Notes: generated by a model from the sequence alone, not told the origin. Counted from the first letter of the stretch, positions 44,988 through 54,534 are shown. The stretch: DNA of 64,000 nucleotides from Oceanidesulfovibrio indonesiensis (GCF_007625075.1 NZ_QMIE01000013.1:59885-123884), one strand, 5' to 3'. Numbers and translations: made by a program.

Positions 44988-46139
44988 ATGCCCGAATACG
45001 AATCCTCCAAACCGGACCTCGACAACTTCTGCGCCATCTGCCCGGAAGCGCTCGAAAATGATGGCGACATGCCATCATGCCAGGAGTGCATCCGCTATCG
45101 GGACATCTTCCTGAACGCGCCGTTGGGCATCTTCCAGTGCGACAGCGAACGGCGCTTTCTCAACGCAAACCCGCAACTGGCCGCGCTTTACGGGTTCGAT
45201 ACGCCGGAGCAGCTCATGGATTCCCTGACCGACGTCACGGAGCGGCTCGAACTGGGCAAGGACGAGCTCGAAGAGGCTCTGGACACTCTGCGCCGCGAAG
45301 GAGTCATTCGCAATTTCGAGGTCCAGCTCCAGCGCACCGACGGCAGCCTGATCTGGACGGCGCATTCCATACGCGCCGTCACCACGCCCCAGGGCGACAT
45401 CCAGTTCTACGATGGTTTCGTGACCGATGTTTCGGAAAAAAAAGAACTGGAAAAACTGCGCGAGGATGTGGCCCGCATGACCAGACACGACATGAAGAGT
45501 CCCTTGCTCTCCATCGTCGCGGCATCCCGTCTGCTGGCCAAACACCTGGACCTGGAGGGCGAGGAAGCAGAAATGCTCCAGGACATCCGCGACAAGGGCT
45601 CCATGGTCCTGGAGATGATCAACACCTCCCTTGATCTCTTCAAGATGGAGCAAGGGGACTATGAACCCAGGCTCGCACCGTTCAACATGGCGGCTCTCGC
45701 CAGAAGGGTCGGCCGGTCACTCCTGGCGGCCTACGAAGAGAAGCAGCTCAATTACACTGTGTTCGTCGATGATTCGGACGATGAAGCAAATGACTGCGAG
45801 TTTTTCGGGGAAGAACGCCACATCGAAACCATGCTCATGAATCTCGTGAAGAACGCACTGGAAGCTGCCCCGCCGAAATCCACCATCACCGTGCGCCTGT
45901 CCCGCAACGAGGATACGTGCGAACTGGACGTGCACAATATGGGCGCCATCCCGGAGGACATCCGTCCACGCTTCTTCCTGCGCTATTCCACGAGCGGCAA
46001 ACCGGAAGGACTCGGCCTCGGCGCATACAGCTCGAAACTCATCACCGAAGCGCACGGCGGCGCCATTACCTTCACCACATCCGAGGATGAAGGCACGCAC
46101 ATCCATGTGGCCATCCCGTGCCAAGGCGACGGCGCGTAA
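44988..46139 (+). CDS. PAS-domain sensor histidine kinase with N-terminal Cys motif
   Basis: A 383-residue soluble sensor kinase. An N-terminal CxxC-x12-CxxC motif (Cys-15, 18, 31, 34) precedes a PAS domain (about 40-165), the H-box RHDMKSPL (phospho-acceptor His in RHD), and a HATPase with N-box LMNLVKNALEAAPP, G1-like DVHNMGAIPE and GLGLGAYSSKLI. The Cys motif could hold zinc or an Fe-S cluster and let the kinase sense metal or redox. No membrane segment is seen. No cognate regulator lies adjacent; it is divergent from the phage-like genes. Confidence 0.85.
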   Translation: MPEYESSKPDLDNFCAICPEALENDGDMPSCQECIRYRDIFLNAPLGIFQCDSERRFLNANPQLAALYGFDTPEQLMDSLTDVTERLELGKDELEEALDTLRREGVIRNFEVQLQRTDGSLIWTAHSIRAVTTPQGDIQFYDGFVTDVSEKKELEKLREDVARMTRHDMKSPLLSIVAASRLLAKHLDLEGEEAEMLQDIRDKGSMVLEMINTSLDLFKMEQGDYEPRLAPFNMAALARRVGRSLLAAYEEKQLNYTVFVDDSDDEANDCEFFGEERHIETMLMNLVKNALEAAPPKSTITVRLSRNEDTCELDVHNMGAIPEDIRPRFFLRYSTSGKPEGLGLGAYSSKLITEAHGGAITFTTSEDEGTHIHVAIPCQGDGA

Positions 46140-46367
46140 CCTCATCCTCCTACCAGAACCAAGCCGTCGCCATGCTCCCGGAAGCCGGCGCGTCCCCTTC
46201 GTTCCGCCGCACGCGCACCATGTAAATCCCGTGTGAAATCTGCTCCATGTGCGCGGCGTCCCGGTGGACACCCCTCCAGGCTCTTGATACATAAACATCC
46301 GTCAGATCGAGCGGCGTCTCGTCTTGTTTTTCAACCTCCGCTCTTTTTGTCCAAGGACCTCATCTGA

Positions 46368-47411
46368 ATGGATCCGGTATCCCACTTCGCTGGCGGCCTG
46401 CTCATCGGCAGAGCTTTCCGACTCCCCCTCGTCGCCGGCATGTGGCTGCTCGTCCTGTGCGGTCTGGCGGCCGTGGCGCTGGATGTCGAATATCTGGCCA
46501 TGCTCGCCGGCCCGGAGAGCTTCCTCACACATTACCGGGGCGTATCCCACTCCATCGCCGTCACCCTCTGCGTGGGCCTGCTGCTGTTTCTGGCGTCGCT
46601 CCCGATGCGGGGCTTTTCCCCTCGCCGCGGCATTCTGGCCGTGGTCATGTTCGCGGCGTTTTCCCATCTTTATATCGATGCGTTCACGATATACGGTATC
46701 AAGCCGCTGGCGCCGTTCAGCGAGTATCGGATCGCCATGGACGCGGTGTGGTTTTTCGACCCCATATATCTGCTCCTTCTCGCGATCCTGCTGCTGGGAC
46801 CGATAATCTTTCGCACCAGGGGCAGAATCTCCGGTTGGCTGGGAATCGTCCTGATACTCGCCTATCCCTGGGGTATGGTCGGCGCCAAGTACTGGTCTGC
46901 CGATGTCGCGCATGACCATCTTGTGAAAACCAACAGCCCCCTGGCCGAGGCCGCCTCGGTGCATCCGGATTTCCTCTCCCCCTTTTTCTGGAAAGTCGTG
47001 TCCCGAAACGAGCATGCCTATGAGGTCCGTTCGTTCAATGTCCTGAGTCGATCCCTGGACCAGATTCCCACCCTGTACGAGGTGGCTCCGGCTTCTCTCA
47101 TGGGGCGACTCGCGCAGGAATCCGAGGTCGTCGCTGCGTTTCTCTCCCGGGCGCGAATGCCTGTCATCTTCCGCCGCGAAGGCGGCGACACGACGAGTCT
47201 GGTCGTTGCCGATCTGAACATGATCAGCGCCACCCCCTGGATAAAAAGCGCGCAGCCGAACGGGGCGCCGCCCATGTCGCTCCTTGTCGAGCTGGGGCTG
47301 GATGGCGCATTGCTTGATGCCCGCATGCGCTATCTGGGCCGGTACCTCTCTTTGGAAGAGTTGCCCGTCTCGCCCCAAGCCGACGCTTCAAACGCCTCGA
47401 ATCCGGAGTAG
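46368..47411 (+). CDS. YdjM-type membrane metal-dependent hydrolase
   Basis: A 347-residue integral membrane protein. The opening DPVSHFAGGLLIG, the HYRGVSHSIAV motif and a later FSHLYIDAFT carry the metal-binding His and Asp residues of the YdjM family. The C-terminal soluble part (from about 170) is extra to the smaller family members. Function is unknown; relatives are often LexA-regulated. AAGGA sits about 10 bases before the ATG. Confidence 0.78.
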   Translation: MDPVSHFAGGLLIGRAFRLPLVAGMWLLVLCGLAAVALDVEYLAMLAGPESFLTHYRGVSHSIAVTLCVGLLLFLASLPMRGFSPRRGILAVVMFAAFSHLYIDAFTIYGIKPLAPFSEYRIAMDAVWFFDPIYLLLLAILLLGPIIFRTRGRISGWLGIVLILAYPWGMVGAKYWSADVAHDHLVKTNSPLAEAASVHPDFLSPFFWKVVSRNEHAYEVRSFNVLSRSLDQIPTLYEVAPASLMGRLAQESEVVAAFLSRARMPVIFRREGGDTTSLVVADLNMISATPWIKSAQPNGAPPMSLLVELGLDGALLDARMRYLGRYLSLEELPVSPQADASNASNPE

Positions 47412-47606
47412 CACCCACGGCCACTTGCGCTCTTTCCGACTCGAACCAAACCGCACCGCGCAGAGATTCACGGAAAATTTCGGACATCAGACCCAAGCTT
47501 TTCAGGGGCTTTCCAGAAATGGCCTCTGTGCGTTACACTGGAAGCAACCCCATTCCCGAAGCGGCGCCCGAAGCGGCGCTTTCCGCCAAACCGACAAGGT
47601 ACGATC

Positions 47607-48284
47607 ATGCGACTGCTCATCATAGAAGACGATCTGGAAGCCGCGGCCTATATGGTCAAGGGCCTCAAAGAAAGCGGATATACCGTGGACCACGTAGCCG
47701 ACGGCAAGGAAGCTTTGTACAAGGTTGCAGGCGAAAACTACGACGCCGTCATCGTGGACCGCATGTTGCCCGGCGTGGACGGCCTGACCATTGTGACTAC
47801 CATGCGTTCGGCCGGTAATCAGACCCCGGTGCTCATACTGAGCGCTCTGGGCGAAGTGGACGACCGGGTGCGCGGCCTGCGCGCCGGCGGCGACGACTAC
47901 CTGACCAAACCCTACGCCTTTGCCGAGCTGCTTGCGCGGCTGGAATCACTGTTGCGGCGTGGGCAGGACGCCGCTCCCACCACCAAGCTCCGGGTGGCCG
48001 ACCTGGAGATGGACCTCATCTCTCGCAAGGTAACGCGCTCCGACCAGAACGTGGACCTGCAGCCCAAGGAATTCGCTCTGCTGGAATACCTCATGCGCCA
48101 CGCCGGCCATGTGGTCACGCGAACCATGCTGCTCGAAAATGTTTGGGATTACGCCTTTGATCCGCAAACCAACGTCATCGATGTGCATATCTCCAGATTG
48201 CGCCAGAAGATCGACAAAGGATTCGACAAGCCGCTGCTCCAGACCGTGCGCGGCGTAGGCTACAGTCTCCGTGATTCAGAGTAA
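47607..48284 (+). CDS. OmpR-family response regulator
   Basis: A 225-residue two-domain regulator: receiver with the acidic pocket (IIEDD), the phospho-acceptor Asp-52 in VIVDRMLPG, and Lys in YLTKPYA; then a winged-helix DNA-binding domain with LQPKEFALLEYLM and VWDYAFDPQTNVIDVHISRLR. It is of the CusR/IrlR type. It overlaps the next kinase gene by 14 bases. The target set may include degP downstream. Confidence 0.92.
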   Translation: MRLLIIEDDLEAAAYMVKGLKESGYTVDHVADGKEALYKVAGENYDAVIVDRMLPGVDGLTIVTTMRSAGNQTPVLILSALGEVDDRVRGLRAGGDDYLTKPYAFAELLARLESLLRRGQDAAPTTKLRVADLEMDLISRKVTRSDQNVDLQPKEFALLEYLMRHAGHVVTRTMLLENVWDYAFDPQTNVIDVHISRLRQKIDKGFDKPLLQTVRGVGYSLRDSE

Positions 48285-49680
48285 CCTGCTGCGATCCTCC
48301 ACCTTCCGGCTGGGCCTACTGTACATGGCCCTGTTCGGTTTTTCCGTGCTCCTGCTGCTGGGATTCATCTATTGGACCACGGCCGGTTTCATGGAGCGCC
48401 AGACCATGGCCACCATCAACGCAGAAATCCAGGGGCTGCGAGAACGGTACGAGTTGCTCGGGCTGGCCGGGCTCATCCAGGTAATCAACGAGCGTGTGAG
48501 CACCTCCCCTTCTGGCGACAGCCTGTACCTGCTCACCAACTCACGCTTCAATCCCCTTGCCGGCAATCTGGACAAATGGCCTGAAGCCCGATCCGTCGAC
48601 GAAGGCTGGCTGCACTTCACTCTGGAAAAGCAACGCGGCCAGCAACCCGTAACCGCCACGGCCAAGCATTTTCTGCTGCGCGGCAACTTCCATCTGCTCG
48701 TTGGCCGCGACGTTTCGGAAAAAGCCCGCATCCAGTCCATCATCATAGAATCGCTGGGTTGGGGGCTGGCCATCACATTCGTACTCGGCATCGTGGGCGC
48801 ACTGTTCATAACCAAAGGCGTGCAGCGGCGCCTGGACGTCATCAACCGCACCTGCCAGGACATCATCGGCGGCGATCTCACCCGCCGCATTCCCCTGTCC
48901 GGCACTGGAGACGAGTTCGACAGGCTCGTCAGGAACGTCAATGCCATGCTCGACCAGATCGAGCGTCTCATGCGGGGAATCCGCGAGGTAAGCGACAACA
49001 TCGCCCACGACCTGCGCAGCCCGCTCAACCGCCTGCGCGGCAGGCTGGAGACGTCTCTGATGGGCAATCCCACCAAAGAAGAGCTCGAGCAGACCATGAT
49101 CCAGTCAATAGAGCAGACCGACGACCTCCTCCAAACCTTCAACGCGCTGCTGCGTATCGCCCAGGCCGAGGCCGGTTCCAAACGGGACAGCCAGACCCTG
49201 TTCGATCTCGCGCAGTCGGCTCAGGGGCTCGTGGACCTCTACATGCCGTTGGCAGAGGAAAAAGCACTCGATTTCGCAACGGATATCGAGGAAGGCGCCA
49301 TGGTGCTCGGAAGCAGGCACCTCGTCACCCAGACTTTGTCCAACCTGCTGGACAACGCCATCAAGTACACGCCCAGCGGCGGCTCCATCGGCATATTCGT
49401 CAAACGCACCCCCTCGGGCCCCGTCTGCCTGGTGGAGGACTCGGGTCCCGGAATCCCTCCCGAGTACCGCGAACGCGTGCTCGAACGGTTCTACCGTCTG
49501 GAGAACAGCCGCTCTGCTCCCGGCAGCGGCCTCGGGCTCTCCCTGGTTTCTGCCGTAGCCAAGCAGCACCGCGCCGTGCTTACACTGGCCGAGTCCGAAG
49601 CCGGCGGCCTTGCCGTCTCTCTCGCCTTTCCGCCTTCACCGGACAAAGACTGGCATCCACCTGAGCCTGAAGACGACTGA
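48271..49680 (+). CDS. Membrane sensor histidine kinase
   Basis: A 469-residue kinase with a GTG start inside the regulator gene. Two membrane segments (about residues 15-40 and 160-182) flank a periplasmic domain. HAMP follows, then the H-box NIAHDLRSPLNRLRGRLE, the N-box LSNLLDNAIKYTP, G1 VEDSGPGIPPEYRERV, and GSGLGLSLVSAVAKQH. With the preceding regulator it makes one two-component system. Closest type is CusS-like, but the signal is unknown. Confidence 0.9.
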   Translation: MIQSNLLRSSTFRLGLLYMALFGFSVLLLLGFIYWTTAGFMERQTMATINAEIQGLRERYELLGLAGLIQVINERVSTSPSGDSLYLLTNSRFNPLAGNLDKWPEARSVDEGWLHFTLEKQRGQQPVTATAKHFLLRGNFHLLVGRDVSEKARIQSIIIESLGWGLAITFVLGIVGALFITKGVQRRLDVINRTCQDIIGGDLTRRIPLSGTGDEFDRLVRNVNAMLDQIERLMRGIREVSDNIAHDLRSPLNRLRGRLETSLMGNPTKEELEQTMIQSIEQTDDLLQTFNALLRIAQAEAGSKRDSQTLFDLAQSAQGLVDLYMPLAEEKALDFATDIEEGAMVLGSRHLVTQTLSNLLDNAIKYTPSGGSIGIFVKRTPSGPVCLVEDSGPGIPPEYRERVLERFYRLENSRSAPGSGLGLSLVSAVAKQHRAVLTLAESEAGGLAVSLAFPPSPDKDWHPPEPEDD

Positions 49681-49868
49681 TCCGAAAACTCGCACCGGAG
49701 CGGAGACGCCCAGCTTTCTCCCTGGTATCTCCCTATTTCAACGGCTGGCTTATCTTACTGAATATTCATATCATAGAAATATTGACGCAATCTCAGCTTT
49801 TTAAAGTATACGCTTGATCAGCTGTCTGCCCCACATGCAGTTCTCAAGTACACAAGGAGATGATTTTT

Positions 49869-51287
49869 ATGGTTCGCTACACGAAACGTCTCAGCATCAC
49901 TCTTGCAGCGCTGGCATCCACAGTCTGGCTTTTGGCTGGCGCCGCCCATGCCCAGCTGCCCGAGTTCACAGACCTCGCAGAAAAAGCCGGCTCAGCCGTT
50001 GTCAACATCAACACGGTCAAAACCGTGGACACGGATCAGCGGCAGCGACTCTTCGACCAGTTCCGCGACAGAGGCGGTCCCTTCCAGGACTTCTTCGAAA
50101 ATTTCGAACGCTTTTTCCAACAGCAGCCCCGCACGCAGCGTTCGCTGGGCTCCGGCTTCATACTTTCGGCGGACGGCTTCATCGTTACCAACAACCACGT
50201 CATCGAAGGCGCGGATGAAGTGCACGTCACGCTCCAGGGCGAAGAAAACTACAAAGCGGAAATCGTGGGCCGCGACCCGGACACGGACCTCGCACTACTC
50301 AAGATCGACCCGGACAACAAGCTGCCCACACTGAAATTCGGCGATTCCGAAAAAATGCGCATAGGCGAATGGGTGGTGGCCATCGGCAACCCCTTCGGAC
50401 TGGACCACTCCGTCACCGCCGGCATCATCTCGGCCAAGGGCCGCATCATCGGCGCAGGCCCTTACGACGACTTCATCCAGACCGACGCGTCCATCAACCC
50501 GGGCAACTCGGGCGGTCCGCTGCTCAACATGGACGGCGAGGTCATCGGCATCAACACAGCCATTGTCGCTGCCGGACAGGGCATCGGCTTTGCCGTCCCC
50601 TCCAACATGGCGCAACGCATCATCGAGCAACTCAAGAGCGGTGAGAAGATCCGCCGAGGCTGGCTCGGCGTGTCCATCCAGAACCTCGACAAGGACATGG
50701 CCAAGGCTCTCGGGCTGGACGAGCCGCGCGGCGCACTGGTGGCAAACGCCATGCCCGGCGAACCCGCAGCCAGAGCCGGCGTGAAGACCGGCGACGTCAT
50801 CCTGGCCGTGAACGGCGAAAACGTGAAGGACACCAACGAGCTGCTGCGTAAAGTCGCCGCCATCAAGCCCGGTCAGAAGGTCCGTCTGACCATCTGGCGC
50901 AACCAGGGCTCCCGCCAGATAGACGTAACTCTGGGCGAGCGCGACAGCGAAAGGCTGGCCGAAGGACGGGCGCCGTCCATGCAGCCCGACGGTGGATCAA
51001 AAAGCGAGATAGGCCTGACAATGCGACCTGTGACCGATCGCGAGGCTCAGGCCCTCGGACTCGACAGCCCGCAGGGACTGCTGGTGACCGACGTGGCTGC
51101 AGACTCTCCGGCCGGCAAGGCAAACATCGCGCCTGGCGACGTAATCATGGAGATCAATCAACAGGCAATCTCCACCGTGGGAGAGTTCGAGAAGGTTATC
51201 GAGGAAAGCTCGGAAAAGGGCGTGGTCATCGTGCTGCTCAAGCGCCGCGGCCAGAACATTTTCCGCACCATCCCTCTCGGGCAGTAA
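49869..51287 (+). CDS. degP: Do-family periplasmic serine protease
   Basis: A 472-residue exported protease/chaperone of the DegP/MucD type. After the signal peptide come a Q/F-rich LA-like region, the catalytic His (VTNNHVIEG), Asp (DTDLALLKID) and Ser (NPGNSGGPL), and two PDZ domains. AAGGAG lies 9 bases before the chosen ATG; a second ATG at 49860 directly follows it and is not used. It lies 188 bases after the kinase gene with its own likely promoter (TTGACG at about 49782). A role in envelope stress is inferred. Confidence 0.93.
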   Translation: MVRYTKRLSITLAALASTVWLLAGAAHAQLPEFTDLAEKAGSAVVNINTVKTVDTDQRQRLFDQFRDRGGPFQDFFENFERFFQQQPRTQRSLGSGFILSADGFIVTNNHVIEGADEVHVTLQGEENYKAEIVGRDPDTDLALLKIDPDNKLPTLKFGDSEKMRIGEWVVAIGNPFGLDHSVTAGIISAKGRIIGAGPYDDFIQTDASINPGNSGGPLLNMDGEVIGINTAIVAAGQGIGFAVPSNMAQRIIEQLKSGEKIRRGWLGVSIQNLDKDMAKALGLDEPRGALVANAMPGEPAARAGVKTGDVILAVNGENVKDTNELLRKVAAIKPGQKVRLTIWRNQGSRQIDVTLGERDSERLAEGRAPSMQPDGGSKSEIGLTMRPVTDREAQALGLDSPQGLLVTDVAADSPAGKANIAPGDVIMEINQQAISTVGEFEKVIEESSEKGVVIVLLKRRGQNIFRTIPLGQ

Positions 51288-51311
51288 TCTCGGATACAGG
51301 CATCCAACAAC

Positions 51312-51344
51312 AAAGGGGAGACCGTTGCGGCCTCCCCTTTTTCG
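51312..51344. terminator. Terminator between degP and the methyltransferase gene
   Basis: AAAGGGGAG (51312-51320) pairs with CTCCCCTTT (51332-51340), followed by TTC on the plus strand. The two genes converge, so it probably serves both. Confidence 0.85.
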
Positions 51345-51397
51345 TGTGCTTTCCAGCGGATTGTCTGCCCGCCCCCAAAAACCTCATCGCAGCGGCT

Positions 51398-52165
51398 TCA
51401 GCCGGCGCCCTTGCCTTCCAACATACCGCTGTCGCAATGCGCTTCGCTGAAGGCCTCCTGCAGCCGCACCTCGGCCCGGGGATCCCATGCGGCCCCGGTT
51501 CTGCGCAGACAGGCCGCGAATATATCCAGCGCAGCGCTTCCTTCCTGGAAATGGTCCATTGCCTCCACGGCCATGCCGCCGCCGGCACAGGCGCGCACCA
51601 TCTCCCTGCTGAAAAAACGAATGGCGAATCCGCCAATTTCATAAAGCGTCTCGCGGATATGCCGTCCCATTCCGCATTGAGCGTCCTGAACCGTACGCAC
51701 GGAAAACAAGAACAGGCCGTCCGGTGCGAGCACCCGGCGGACTTCGGCCAGCACCCCGGAGACCTGGACCGCGTCGAACTCCATGCACAGCAACATGTGC
51801 GCGTACACGGCGCCGAACGATTCGTCCGGAAACGGCATTGGTTCGTTCAGATCGTGCTGCAGCGTGGTTATCATGGAACTCATGCCCTGCCGTTCAGCCT
51901 CGTCGGCAAGCTGTCTGAGACCGGGAGCCGAGTAGTCCAGCGCCGTTACTTCCAGGCCGTGATCGGCGAACGCCAAGGCGTCCCTGCCCTGGCCAGTGCC
52001 CAGATCGAGCACCGTGCCGGGGGTCAGGCCGCGCATTCTGCTCAATGCCCACTGGCCGAACGGGCTCGCGCCCGGACCGAAAAAGTCTCTTTCCGCGAAT
52101 GCTTCGTCCCAACGTTTGCGCTGGTCCTGCATACCTTTGCGACTGCCATGAAGGCGCTCCAGCAT
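51398..52165 (-). CDS. Class I SAM-dependent methyltransferase
   Basis: A 255-residue protein. The SAM-binding motif is VLDLGTGQGRDALAFADHGLEVTALDYS; a second element is MLLCMEFD and the VLAPDGLFLFSVRT strand. It is of the tellurite-resistance TehB/UbiE type by layout. The ATG giving MLERLHG has GGGGGAG about 4 bases upstream. Substrate unknown. Confidence 0.82.
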   Translation of the reverse strand: MLERLHGSRKGMQDQRKRWDEAFAERDFFGPGASPFGQWALSRMRGLTPGTVLDLGTGQGRDALAFADHGLEVTALDYSAPGLRQLADEAERQGMSSMITTLQHDLNEPMPFPDESFGAVYAHMLLCMEFDAVQVSGVLAEVRRVLAPDGLFLFSVRTVQDAQCGMGRHIRETLYEIGGFAIRFFSREMVRACAGGGMAVEAMDHFQEGSAALDIFAACLRRTGAAWDPRAEVRLQEAFSEAHCDSGMLEGKGAG

Positions 52166-52227
52166 GATACTCCCCCAAACTAATTTTTGCGCCGGATGCC
52201 CACGTGTACCATATTTTCTCCTGTGAG

Positions 52228-52263
52228 GAAAAAAAGAAACCGGGAGCCTTTTCGGGCCCCCGG
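52228..52263 (-). terminator. Terminator after the cytochrome c3 pair
   Basis: CCGGGGGCC and GGCTCCCGG arms (52240-52248 with 52255-52263), followed on the minus strand by seven T residues. It ends the cytochrome operon. Confidence 0.88.
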
Positions 52264-52294
52264 CGTTCATACCGATCCTGAAAGACGAAACTAT

Positions 52295-52693
52295 CTATTT
52301 GGGATGGCAACCGGAGTTGAAGCACTTGATCGGACCGTGCTCCTCCTTGCGATTCTTCTTGGCATAGTGGCATCCGAAGCAGGAAACCTCGGAGCGGCCG
52401 TGCCATGCAAAATAGTAGGACATGCTGTCCGTACGATAATCGGGGTCGCGGTCCATGTGGCACATCCGGCAGCTGTCTATGGTGCCGGAGCCCTCGAACA
52501 TGTGGTGGCAGTCGGCACACTGGAGGTCGGCGTGCACATCGTGCGAGAAAGTGACCGAGGGGAAGAGCGGGTTGGCGTCGCTGTCGGGCGCGATCTCGAT
52601 TTCACAGGGCACCTCGGCGGCCATCAGGCCAGGCAAAGAAACAGCCAGAACAAGGGCCAACGGAAGCAAAATGTAGAAAAGCGTCTTGCGCAT
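52295..52693 (-). CDS. Tetraheme cytochrome c3 (second copy)
   Basis: A 132-residue periplasmic class III cytochrome. It has a signal peptide (to about residue 25), then His-rich ligation (FSHDVHADLQC) and four heme motifs: CADCHH, CRMCH, CFGCH, and CFNSGCH with four residues between the cysteines, a type c3 feature. It shares length and layout with the copy just upstream. Such proteins shuttle electrons from periplasmic hydrogenases and formate dehydrogenases to membrane complexes. Confidence 0.9.
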   Translation of the reverse strand: MRKTLFYILLPLALVLAVSLPGLMAAEVPCEIEIAPDSDANPLFPSVTFSHDVHADLQCADCHHMFEGSGTIDSCRMCHMDRDPDYRTDSMSYYFAWHGRSEVSCFGCHYAKKNRKEEHGPIKCFNSGCHPK

Positions 52694-52716
52694 GGGTGAT
52701 ATCTCCTAGCAGTGGC

Positions 52717-53115
52717 TTACTTTTGCGGATGGCATTCCGTCATGCAGGCGACCGGTCCGGTCTCCTTGCCCTCGGCTTTCATGCCGCGGTGGCAACCCAG
52801 GCAGCTGATGTCGCTTTGGGCGTGCCAGGCAGCGAAGAAGGAGGAAGGATCCTTACGGCTGTCGCGACTCATGTGGCAGTCGCGGCAGGACATTATCTCT
52901 CCGCAGCCCTCAAACATGTGGTGGCACTGCGCGCAGCTGATATCTGCATGGGCCGAATGGCTGAACGACACTTCCGGGAACTTTTCGAGCGGCTCCTCAC
53001 CTTCTGGCACTGTGATGATTATCTCTTCAGGCACTTCGAAGGCGAACAAACTCGGCAAGCTCATGGCCAGTACCGCGAGAGCGCTCACGATTGCGACAAG
53101 AACCGACTTCTTCAT
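52717..53115 (-). CDS. Tetraheme cytochrome c3 (first copy)
   Basis: A 132-residue paralogue of the next gene with CAQCHH, CRDCH, CLGCH and CMTECH. Start at MKKSVLV, with AAGGAG about 9 bases upstream. It lies 23 bases before the second copy, so both are co-transcribed and end at one terminator. The two copies differ mostly in surface residues: the first has an acidic stretch EGEEPLEKFPE. Confidence 0.9.
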   Translation of the reverse strand: MKKSVLVAIVSALAVLAMSLPSLFAFEVPEEIIITVPEGEEPLEKFPEVSFSHSAHADISCAQCHHMFEGCGEIMSCRDCHMSRDSRKDPSSFFAAWHAQSDISCLGCHRGMKAEGKETGPVACMTECHPQK

Positions 53116-53250
53116 GGACCTTTGCTCCTTCCGATAGGCGGGGTTTGTGAATTCAGGAACGAACGGATTGGTATCACCTTTCTCTTCATATCGCAACGTT
53201 CGCATACGCGTATTGCCTAATTACCGCTTTCCTGGTTCACTGATGCAACC

Positions 53251-54534
53251 ATGACTGCAAAACCATCCCTCCCTTCAGCGGAAAAGCTCTATATCGCCAT
53301 GGTCGGTCTGCCCGCCATGGGCAAATCCGTCATCGCCTATAAGTTGCAAGACAACCTACGCAACATGGGCGTTGCTGCGAAGGTCTTCAACAATGGGGAG
53401 GTACGGCGCCGTCTTTTCCCCGAAAATACTTCCCATGCCGAGTTCTACAATCCGGACAACGCCGCCCTCGTTGCTCTGCGCGAAGACATCGCGCTCATCA
53501 ACATGTACGACGCCAAAGACTTTCTGAACGAGGAAGGCGGCAGCATCGCCATTCTGGACGCAACCAACATCAGTGCTCCACGACGACGCAAAATCATCGC
53601 TCATCTCTCGGACCACCCCATCCTCTTCGTGGAATGCCGCAATCCGGACCCGGACCTTTACGCAGCCTCGGTGGCGCGCAAGACCAAACTCTCGGAGTTC
53701 GCGCACCTGTCAACTGAAGAAGCCCTTGCCAGCTTTGAGGCCCGCATACGCCACTACCGCTCCATCTATTGCCCGCTGGACTCGGACGGCTCAGGTACGG
53801 ATGGGTGCCCACCCGGTGAGAAACGGCCTGAAGAGTACGTCATCGTCGATTCGCTCAACCACCGCATCATAAAGGAACACCTCACCAAAGAGCCGCCCTA
53901 CTACAGCCTGCTTCGGGATCTCCTCGTCTCGGACTGGGTCAAAGGGCTCTGCCTCGTGCGTCACGGCGAAACCGAGTTCAACCGCGAAAGCCGCATCGGC
54001 GGCAACCCCCGCCTCACGGACAAGGGCATTCAACAGGCCCGTTCCCTCGCGGCCCGATTCCGTGACAAGCACATCTCCTGCGTTGTCACCTCCACCCTGC
54101 GCCGCACCAGGGAAATGGCCGATATACTGCTCGAAGGACGGCCGGAAGTGGAGCGGCACGCCCTCAGGGAGTTCGATGAGATAAACGCCGGCGAATGCGA
54201 CAGCATGACCTACGACGAAGTCCGGCGGCTCAGGCCCGGAATATGGGAGTCACGCAAAACAGACAAGTACCACGCACCCTATCCCGGCGGCGAAAGTTAC
54301 GCTTCCATGAAGGATCGGGTGGAGCGCGGCGTCAAGAAAGCGCTGTATCTCTCCGGCAATGCGGAAAACCTGGTCATCATCGGTCACCAGGCTGTGAACC
54401 GCATGATCCTCTCGCACTTCCTGTTCCGCCGCGAGGAGGACGTACCCTACGTCTTCATCCCGCAGGACCGCTACTTCCACATCGTCTCTACACAGAGCCG
54501 TAAACTCGTGGAACTGCTGCCGTTTCAGAGCTAG
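53251..54534 (+). CDS. Bifunctional 6-phosphofructo-2-kinase/fructose-2,6-bisphosphatase-like protein
   Basis: A 427-residue protein with the two-domain plan of eukaryotic PFKFB. The N-terminal kinase has Walker A GLPAMGKS (19-26) and ILDATNISAPRRR, which matches the family's DATN-x-RR motif. The C-terminal histidine phosphatase has RHGETEFN (His-238), REFDEINAGECDSMTYDE (Glu-310) and IIGHQAVNRM (His-379). The catalytic residues of both halves are visible. Fructose-2,6-bisphosphate control of glycolysis is unusual in bacteria; bacterial relatives have been noted in Desulfovibrio. Activity is unproven. Confidence 0.85.
   Translation: MTAKPSLPSAEKLYIAMVGLPAMGKSVIAYKLQDNLRNMGVAAKVFNNGEVRRRLFPENTSHAEFYNPDNAALVALREDIALINMYDAKDFLNEEGGSIAILDATNISAPRRRKIIAHLSDHPILFVECRNPDPDLYAASVARKTKLSEFAHLSTEEALASFEARIRHYRSIYCPLDSDGSGTDGCPPGEKRPEEYVIVDSLNHRIIKEHLTKEPPYYSLLRDLLVSDWVKGLCLVRHGETEFNRESRIGGNPRLTDKGIQQARSLAARFRDKHISCVVTSTLRRTREMADILLEGRPEVERHALREFDEINAGECDSMTYDEVRRLRPGIWESRKTDKYHAPYPGGESYASMKDRVERGVKKALYLSGNAENLVIIGHQAVNRMILSHFLFRREEDVPYVFIPQDRYFHIVSTQSRKLVELLPFQS

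Noticed and set aside
46149..46360. Minus-strand frame ending GDAPASGSMATAWFW
   Set aside because: No start codon after the upstream stop, so not called a gene; noted with the phage-like pair as a possible remnant.
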